Shown here: one piece after another, positions 57,449 through 64,000 of the stretch
Numbering within the stretch: position 1 is the stretch's first letter
Layout of the letters: each line of letters begins with the position of its first letter
NCBI GenBank assembly: GCA_011033025.1
Contig: WFMF01000357.1
Location: 62,001-126,000 of the forward strand
DNA from: Beroe forskalii
Taxonomy: Eukaryota > Ctenophora > Nuda > Beroida > Beroidae
Reading direction: 5' to 3'
DNA length: 64,000 nucleotides
The notes under the pieces: generated by a model
What the model was told of the DNA's origin: nothing
What the model saw: the letters and a program-made list of their open reading frames with translations, nothing else
Databases searched by the model: none
Translations under genes and position numbers: made by a program

Positions 57449-57810
57449 GCTTTGTACACACTACACAGTGCTATACAGTGCTCGTGTTATCTCAATTTAC
57501 AACAATTGATAAGAGAGCTCGATAAATGCAACAAAAGCTACATGCGAGTGTTGATTGAGGAAATACCTATGTTTTTGTGATGATCTATAGCTGTATCAAC
57601 AAAAGTTGATGAAATTTGGAATAAGGATGCCAAGCCAAATTGCCAAATGATTAAGAGTTTTGAAGAATGATATCCAGACAGTTGTAAACATTTTTCTTGA
57701 ATGAGTGCTGTAAAAAATTGATATTATTATTATTATTATTTTAGAATTCCACATTAGTGAACTGTTAATCTAGACTGGAATGTTGATTTTTTACTGTCTA
57801 TATATGCTAT

Positions 57811-58131
57811 GTACATATGTTCAATAACCTACACACAATACGAATTATTTTTTAAATTATTATTATTTTACCAGTATTTACCAGTTTAGAGGGTAAACTT
57901 TATGTTGATGTTTCTTTAATACCTTAACTCTTTTCAGCCCTTTTTTAATATGATAAAATACCATATGTAGTCCTTAATGGGAGGCTCATTCAACAGATTT
58001 TAAATTTGCCAAGGTGCCTGCCCTCAGCAGTCAGTACACCACAGATGCATCACATTATACAACCAACGGTAGTGGGGGAGAATATATTCCAAATATGTGC
58101 TGTAAAAATTTATAATTGAATTGAATTGAAT
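57811..58131 (+). mobile_element. Retroposed insertion with (TTGAA)n tail
   Basis: 321 bp present in copy 2 and absent from copy 1, which reads straight through tatatatgctataaattc. It is flanked by TGCTAT on both sides (57,805-57,810 and 58,132-58,137) and ends in gtgctgtaaaaattt...ttgaattgaa. This is the same tail as at 10,125-10,160, pointing to a SINE or 5'-truncated LINE of that family. Confidence 0.7.
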
Positions 58132-61100
58132 TGCTATAAATTCAATATTTATTAATTAATTATATTTGTCAGGAACATAATGTTGGTTTTCTCCCTGCTA
58201 CTGGGGCTTGTAGCAGGTGGTATGATCGACCTCACCCCTACCAATCTAGATGAAACCCTCAAAAGTTCCTCTTTAGTAATGATTAACTTTTCTGCTGGTT
58301 GGTGCAGATACAGCCAGGCTTTAAGCCCATCTATGAGCAAGCAGCTAATGCTGTTTCAAATGTCCCTGGGGTGAAACTAGCTTATGCAGATTGTGTTGCC
58401 TTACAACTCCATTTGCTCCAAATATCAAGTCAACAAATACCCAACCATGAAGTTTGTCAGGAGTGGGGAGATCATGAAATCTGGAGTATAGGGACAAAGA
58501 TCAGTGGAGGCCATCACTGAGCACATAAACAGCTTAATGAAAGATCCAGTTGTTCAACTTCATGGAGACACGGGAGCTGTCACAAAACAATGGAAGAAAA
58601 AGCAAAGTTTGTCATGGGTTATTTTGCTAGTAAAAATGACTATTCCTATGAGGTATTCAAAGCCTCTGCTCAAATCATGGCTGGCCAGTGTTCTTTCTAT
58701 GCAATGATTGGTGAAGATGCTGAACCAATGATGAAAGCTCATGGTGGGAAAGAACGGGTAATGTTGATGAATGATGTTGAGGAGAACAAATCTTTTGCTG
58801 GAAAAATGACAGATCAAGCCCAACTTTCTGCATGGGTTAAGGATAACTGTGTTCCCCTAGTAAGAGAGATTACCTTCGAAAATGGTGAAGAGCTGACAGA
58901 AGAAGGTCTGCCTTTTGTGATTCTATTCCATGATCCTGAGGACAAGGAAAGTGTGCAAAGGTTCACTGAAAAAGTTGCTGAGCAATGTCAAGACCAGAGA
59001 AACTCTGTCAACTTCCTCCATGCTAATGGATTCAAGTTCGCTCATCCACTCAGCCACCTGGGAAAGACAACAAATGACCTGCCAATCATTGCAATTGATT
59101 CCTTCAAGCACATGTACCTCTTCCCAAAGTTTAACAACATAGACAGGCCTGGGAGACTGAGGAGATTCATTGAAGACCTTCACTCAGGGAGACTTCACAG
59201 AGAGTTCCACGGAGAAGTGTTCAGAGACAGAGGTGAGTTCGTTTGAATGTTATAGCTTCTTCCTGTTGTAGCTGAATTTTTGTTTGGTACATTCTGTGGT
59301 CCACTAAACTATGTATTCAGTAAACTATGCAGGTGAAAGAACTCTCTAGAGAATTTATTGGTACTATAGGGCTATGATGATATGATTCACAATTAACCTG
59401 CCTGATATTCAAAATTTCAAAGGCTATTATCTTATTATAAGTAGACATAGACTGGTTACTAATTGCCAATTGCCATTCTTCAAAGGCTAGAATCTAAGGA
59501 GTGGTTAGGAGTTAACTTTGGCAGTAATTTTTTAACTACTGGGGGAGTACACTTGTGGGAGTAACTGTTGTTACACTGTTCGATTTCCATGTGCTCATTA
59601 CAGCTTTACTGACTACTGTCTACACTGTAATTGTATTGGTATTGTATAATCAAGAGGTGTATACTTTGATGCATTGATACATTGATAATTTCCATGTGAA
59701 TTGGGAGTTAAGGTCCAGATAAAGTAATAGTGAGTTATGACACTCGTTAACAGTTAAAACCTTTAACTCTAAGAGAGAGGGATTATTGTTTCATACCCCA
59801 TACCAGACACTTTTGAGTGAAAGTTTAACTACACTCTACAGTCTACAGTCCCGTTCAGTCCCAGATTCGTCACATAATGCTTATCATCATATTAAGGGAC
59901 ATATTAAATTACTTCTTATACAGTGTCATAATAACGTAGGCCTAGGATGGTTAGAAGTAGCTTTGAGTTTTTACAGGTGTGAAGGTGTCCACGTCAAATG
60001 TTATTTGCTTTGTAAAATTTGTAGTTGTACTAGGAGGAGAAGTGGTCATTGTTCAGTTCTCGCAGTGAACAATGGTATTGCAGCTGCATAGTGAACAATG
60101 CACTCGAGCATAATCACATTGTGTGATTCACAAATGCTATTTAGGATAGCAGAATAGCTTAGTTGGCGTTGCGTGATTCGTCATTCGAATATCTGCACTC
60201 TGCAGATATTCTAATGAACTAACATCTTGTTCATTAGAACTTTAGAATATAGATACCGGGGACCGGGGTGTACTCTGTAAAGTATTATTTCAAGAGCAAG
60301 GTACCTTTGAATTGCTGCAGTCTTGACATGATTATTTCATGTATTGTTCCCTGCAAATGTGAGTAGTAGTCATAACAAATGAACTATAGAGAGCCATACG
60401 GTACTTGTAACCTTTGTTTTACCTTAGTTTTAACTGACGTTTTAACTTCTTTCTTCATACCAGGAGTTCACTATTAGTCTAAACAGGTGTTTCCATATAA
60501 CAGTCCACTTTCTTACAGTTCTGTAAACAGGTGTTTGTACTTCAAAATAAACATGTCAGATTCACCAGTTACACTTTCTTCACAGAACGACACGTCGCTC
60601 TTTCTAAATGCACTGCTGTGTACTAGTATACAGAGTTTACAGTCATCAAGACAATTAGATAATTGCAACAATTTTAATTCACAGTTCACACCTATTATAT
60701 GGGCTGCGGGTTCACTCTTCAATGGAAATTACATGGCTTTTATAGCTACTTATTACACAAAAGTGGATACAATAGACTTTGAGAAGCAGATAATATAATT
60801 CATCTATTGTACCGTGGAACATTACCTTGGATTGTATTAATAAGAACTTTTGGACACGAATTAAATGCAAAGTTTTCCAGTTGAGTAAACTTGAATGTAT
60901 ATATATAATGACGCATATCGCGTGTGTTATTTTCAAACAATGCACGAGCGGAACGAGTGTATCATAACCTTATTACTAACGTCGAAAAATCGTAGCAAGT
61001 GAGTCGTTAAGGGTAGAAGAGCCCAAGTAGCTGTGATTAATTTATATAGTCTTCTGGCATTCTGGAGGAATGTCGACACAGCTGCATCGTAGGTATGCGT

Positions 61101-61959
61101 TTTCAGAGATTTGCTGTATTGATTTACTTCTTATAGATAAATGGCACGTATCGGAGTGAACAAAAGAAGAAAGGTTGCTCTGGACAGGGCGCTCCTGAAC
61201 AAAGCGTAAAATGGTACATGGAAGAGTTTATAAGCAGGGCCAGGTAGGGGAGACAAATATGAGAGATAATAGAGAGGGAATTCTGAAGTATAATCTTCAT
61301 CACTCGAATGGTAGCCTGAGTAGCAATTAGGCATGTTTTAATATAGGATAATCAAACACCCTTAGGATACGTTTATATGAATTATCACACGAGCGAAGCG
61401 AGTGTGATAATTCGAATTATTGCTCGAGCCGAAGGCGAGTACAATAATTCAATTATCACTCGAGCCGAAGGCGAGTGTGATAATTCGATATAAACGTATC
61501 CTCAGGGTGTTTGATTAATCTATTATATAACGTGAGAAACGGGCGGAGATCTACACTGGTTTTCCAATAAAAAGCAAATTTAGAAGCTTTTAAATATGAA
61601 ACCCTTTGAGCTAGAGAGTAGAGGGCCTGAAATTGACTTAGGAAAATATCCAAGATTGGCCAGAATCTTAGATTAGATGGTGAAGAGTGGCTATGTATAT
61701 CTGAATTTGCCTTCAAAGTATGCATAAAACGTAAGTACGGAATCTTTATGAACTTTTTGCTCATATCTTTTTGATTCAACTAGGTACTATAAAGTGATTG
61801 TCGATTGAAATGTGTAGCAACATCAAAACAAAATTGAAAGATCATTTCTGTGTAAAGTGTGTAACGCCGTAACAGATGCACATTTATAGGCAAATTGTAG
61901 ACTTGTAGTGAGGGTAAGTAGGTGCACGGCTCATATATCGACTACCGGGTATACAAAAA

Positions 61960-62460
61960 CTCATGAAACCAAAACAAGATAACAAAATAAATGTATTATA
62001 CACTGCTACACTGATGTATCCCTAATGGAGTGAGCAAGTGGTCTTACTGGCACAGTGGGTGCGGCTCATATAATGACCAACAAGTATACATAAACTCATG
62101 AAACCAAAACAAGATAACGTAATACGTATACATTGATGTATCGTCATGGAGTGAGAGCAAGTGGTCTTACTGGCACGTGGGTGCGCGGCTCATTTACTGA
62201 CAAACAAGTATACATAAACTCATGAAACCAAAACAAGATAACTTAATACGTATACATTGATGTATCGTAATGGAGTGACTGAGTGAGAGCAAGTGGTCTT
62301 ACTGGCACGTGGGTGCGCGGCTCATTTACTGACAAACAAGTATACATAAACTCATGAGTCATGAAACCAAAACAAGATAACATACAATGTATACACTGGT
62401 GTATTGATTTAGAGCAAGTGGTTTTACTGCTTCACTGGCACGTGCGTGCGCGGCTCATAT
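61960..62460. repeat. Tandem repeat, about 120 bp x 4
   Basis: Units share ctcatgaaaccaaaacaaga, attgatgtatcg, gagcaagtggtcttactggc and gcgcggctcat, starting near 61,960, 62,090, 62,215 and 62,350. The gtatcg and aacaagataac words recur in the adjacent palindrome, so both derive from the same element. Confidence 0.85.
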
Positions 62461-62481
62461 AATGACTAACGTGAACGATGA

Positions 62482-62775
62482 ATCACACTCCAAAAATTAA
62501 AACTTCAGGATTTTTCGATTCGTATTTATTGACTATTTAAAATCATTTAAATCTGACTCTTTAGTCAATGCTGTCACTCTATCACGATACACCATTGTAT
62601 ACATCTTAAGTTATCTTGTTTATGCATTAATGCATAAACAAGATAACTAACGATGTATACAATGGTGTATCGTGATAGAGTGACAGCATTGACTAAAGAG
62701 TCAGATTTAAATGATTTTAAATAGTCAATAAATACGAATCGAAAAATCCTGAAGTTTTAATTTTTGGAGTGTGAT
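62482..62775. repeat. 294-bp near-perfect palindrome
   Basis: Two 147-bp arms meet at 62,628/62,629 (atgcatt|aatgcat) with no spacer. I find two mismatches, near the centre (acatcttaag against acatcgttag). The outermost bases are atcacactcc and ggagtgtgat. An uninterrupted palindrome of this size would form a stable hairpin or cruciform. Confidence 0.95.
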
Positions 62776-63501
62776 AATTTCTGGAAGAGTGTGTTAACTG
62801 TTCTGTGAGGGGTGTGATAACTGTACAGTTATCACACACCTGGAAAAATTATCACACCCCAAAATTTCGAAAATTTTAAAATCTTATGAAAATTATTAAT
62901 TGACCCCTGAACTCCATTTTTGAAGCCGTTATATAACAAAAATTATCAGAGCAAGAATTATATAACGATCGTTATATAATAGGGTGTATTACATCAGTAC
63001 ATGATTAAAAGAAGGAAGTGAAGTTTGTAAGTTTACATAGCCTACTATACTCTTATACTGTCAAACATTAAGAGTTTTGCGACGTGCTGCAATTTAAGCT
63101 ACGTTTTTATTATTAAAACAAATTTTCACCATCCTAAAACCAAGATACCCGGAAAAGGATTTTTCCCCATTTTGAATGACAAAACAAGTTATAACAAAGT
63201 GTATAGGTGTAAAGTGTACGAACTTTACTCTGTAGCTTAGTAGCTTCCTTTTTGCATGGTTATATCAAAGCACCGTGTTATCTAGAGATGTACGTTGTTT
63301 ATTGTTGTCTTATTGATCCATTGACCTGTCGTCTTTTCAGACGGAGAGGATGACGAACCCGCTGCAATCGGTTCAAAAGATGAGCCCCCACAAAAGAAGG
63401 AGAAAAAGAGAGACGTCCCAACCAACCCCCCAGAGTCAGTGTTCAAGAAATTAGAACCCAACAAGAACAGATATTCCATTATCAACAAGGACGAATTGTG
63501 A

Positions 63502-64000
63502 GACTCAATATATTCTATTTTGTCAGTTTTTCTAGCACTAGCAGGTGATTTCATCCTGTTGCAGTGAATACCCCAGCTGTAATGATGGTGGATTTCCACT
63601 TCTTATTTTGAGATGATTGTTAATAATAATCCATTCCGTAGTGTAAAGTATCAAGACCTTGAAATTTTTAATTATAATCTCTGCCATATCGTTAATCATT
63701 CATTCTTAGTAGTGCCATGCAGTGTCAATGCCATGCAGTGTGCCATAATGCCATGTAGTTTGCCACAATGCAATGCAGTGTGGCATAATGCCTTGCCATT
63801 TCGTATAACTGCCCTCAACAGACGCGTTTTGGTAATGTTTTTGTGCTCTCATTTCTACGAAAAGGAGCATGTAGATCACAGCTTTACTTTGTTCGCTATT
63901 GTGTGGCATCTGAATTCAAACTAATTACTCTCAATATGCAACGTGGCTTGTAGGATTGTTCAAAGTAAAATGCTTCTTAATAGCAGAATGCAATGTAGCT
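63502..64000. other. 3' flank of ERp44 copy 2, continues past window
   Basis: Matches 51,686-52,182 closely, including the expanded atgccatgcagt simple repeat. The duplication is still running at the window end. Confidence 0.7.

Larger units (their letters stand above)
61342..62980. mobile_element. 1.6-kb composite foldback insertion
   Basis: Absent from copy 1, where ttttaatagggtg (about 51,159-51,171) is continuous. The left end has inverted arms at 61,345-61,376 and 61,487-61,525 (aaacacccttaggatacg / cgtatcctcagggtgttt) enclosing two small hairpins with tgtgataatt stems. Then come about four imperfect 120-bp tandem repeats (61,960-62,460), a 294-bp near-perfect palindrome (62,482-62,775), a tgtgataactgtacagttat palindrome and a terminal ttatataacgatcgttatat motif. 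No ORF of note. Confidence 0.75.
59233..63340. other. Intron of ERp44 copy 2
   Basis: Aligns by eye with the copy 1 intron except that it lacks the TA-type MITE and gains a 1.6-kb foldback insertion at 61,342-62,980. Confidence 0.6.
58180..63501 (+). pseudogene. ERP44: ERp44 second copy, exon 1 frameshifted
   Basis: Exon 1 is 58,180-59,232 and exon 2 is 63,341-63,501, with the same junction phase and the KDEL end of copy 1. Relative to copy 1, one base is lost near 58,321 (just after the CRYS site) and one gained near 58,399. A gained/lost pair at 58,484-58,494 puts TAG in the local frame. Two single-base gains (about 58,569-58,587) and a net 3-base loss (about 58,598-58,605) follow. Downstream of 58,590 the frame is open to the donor and differs from copy 1 by about 14 synonymous changes but essentially one replacement (Val to Ile). 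That pattern means the sequence was under selection until very recently, so the lesions may be base-calling errors and not true inactivation. The donor is GTGAGT. Confidence 0.85.

Overview
This is an AT-rich eukaryotic (metazoan) genomic window. Coding sequence is broken into exons with GT-AG junctions, introns and intergenic spacers are long, and several non-LTR retrotransposons plus many small inverted-repeat elements are present. There are no operons, rRNA genes or CRISPR arrays. The host gene content (SLC39A7, ERp44, CPSF6, a GT31 glycosyltransferase, an NST1-domain protein) is general to animals. The density of short polymorphic insertions and what look like two divergent haplotypes of one locus suggest a highly heterozygous, probably marine, invertebrate. 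The phylum cannot be fixed from the sequence alone.

Left part (1-22,800): mostly repeats. There is a TTAGGG-rich minisatellite (1.2-1.85 kb), one unrecognised Ser/Pro-rich minus-strand ORF (3.86-4.55 kb), a G/C-run foldback element (4.68-5.26 kb), a 488-bp tandem repeat (5.44-7.26 kb) and a GC-rich nested-palindrome element (8.2-9.0 kb). These are followed by degraded LINE fragments and a Merlin/IS1595-like DNA transposon remnant (11.0-11.8 kb). A CR1/L2-like LINE at 14.9-19.26 kb has both ORFs open.

Middle part (22,800-41,800): a large intronless ORF with an NST1 domain; an eight-exon SLC39A7/ZIP7 zinc transporter gene (26.5-34.3 kb) whose exon phases sum to 451 codons plus stop; and the 3' six exons of a CPSF6 (CFIm68) gene on the minus strand (37.6-39.3 kb). 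The upstream side of the CPSF6 exons ends exactly at a 5'-truncated LINE copy (39.3-41.8 kb). The RRM-encoding exons are not visible.

Right part (41,800-64,000): a 3.5-kb TA-flanked inverted-repeat transposon splits a duplicated exon-like sequence. A LINE ORF1 follows, interrupted by a hAT-type MITE. A two-exon ERp44 gene (47.7-51.7 kb) ends in KDEL. A single-exon GT31 glycosyltransferase lies at 55.05-55.95 kb, followed by a 100-N assembly gap. A second copy of the whole ERp44 locus (57.0 kb to the window end) differs almost only synonymously in its intact coding part, but carries clustered frameshifts near the 5' end and different transposon insertions. The two copies are best read as allelic haplotypes laid end to end, or as a very recent duplication.

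Two of the host genes act in the same compartment. ZIP7 releases zinc from the ER/Golgi, and ERp44 is a zinc-regulated (in vertebrates) thiol chaperone of the early secretory pathway. Their proximity here may be coincidental.
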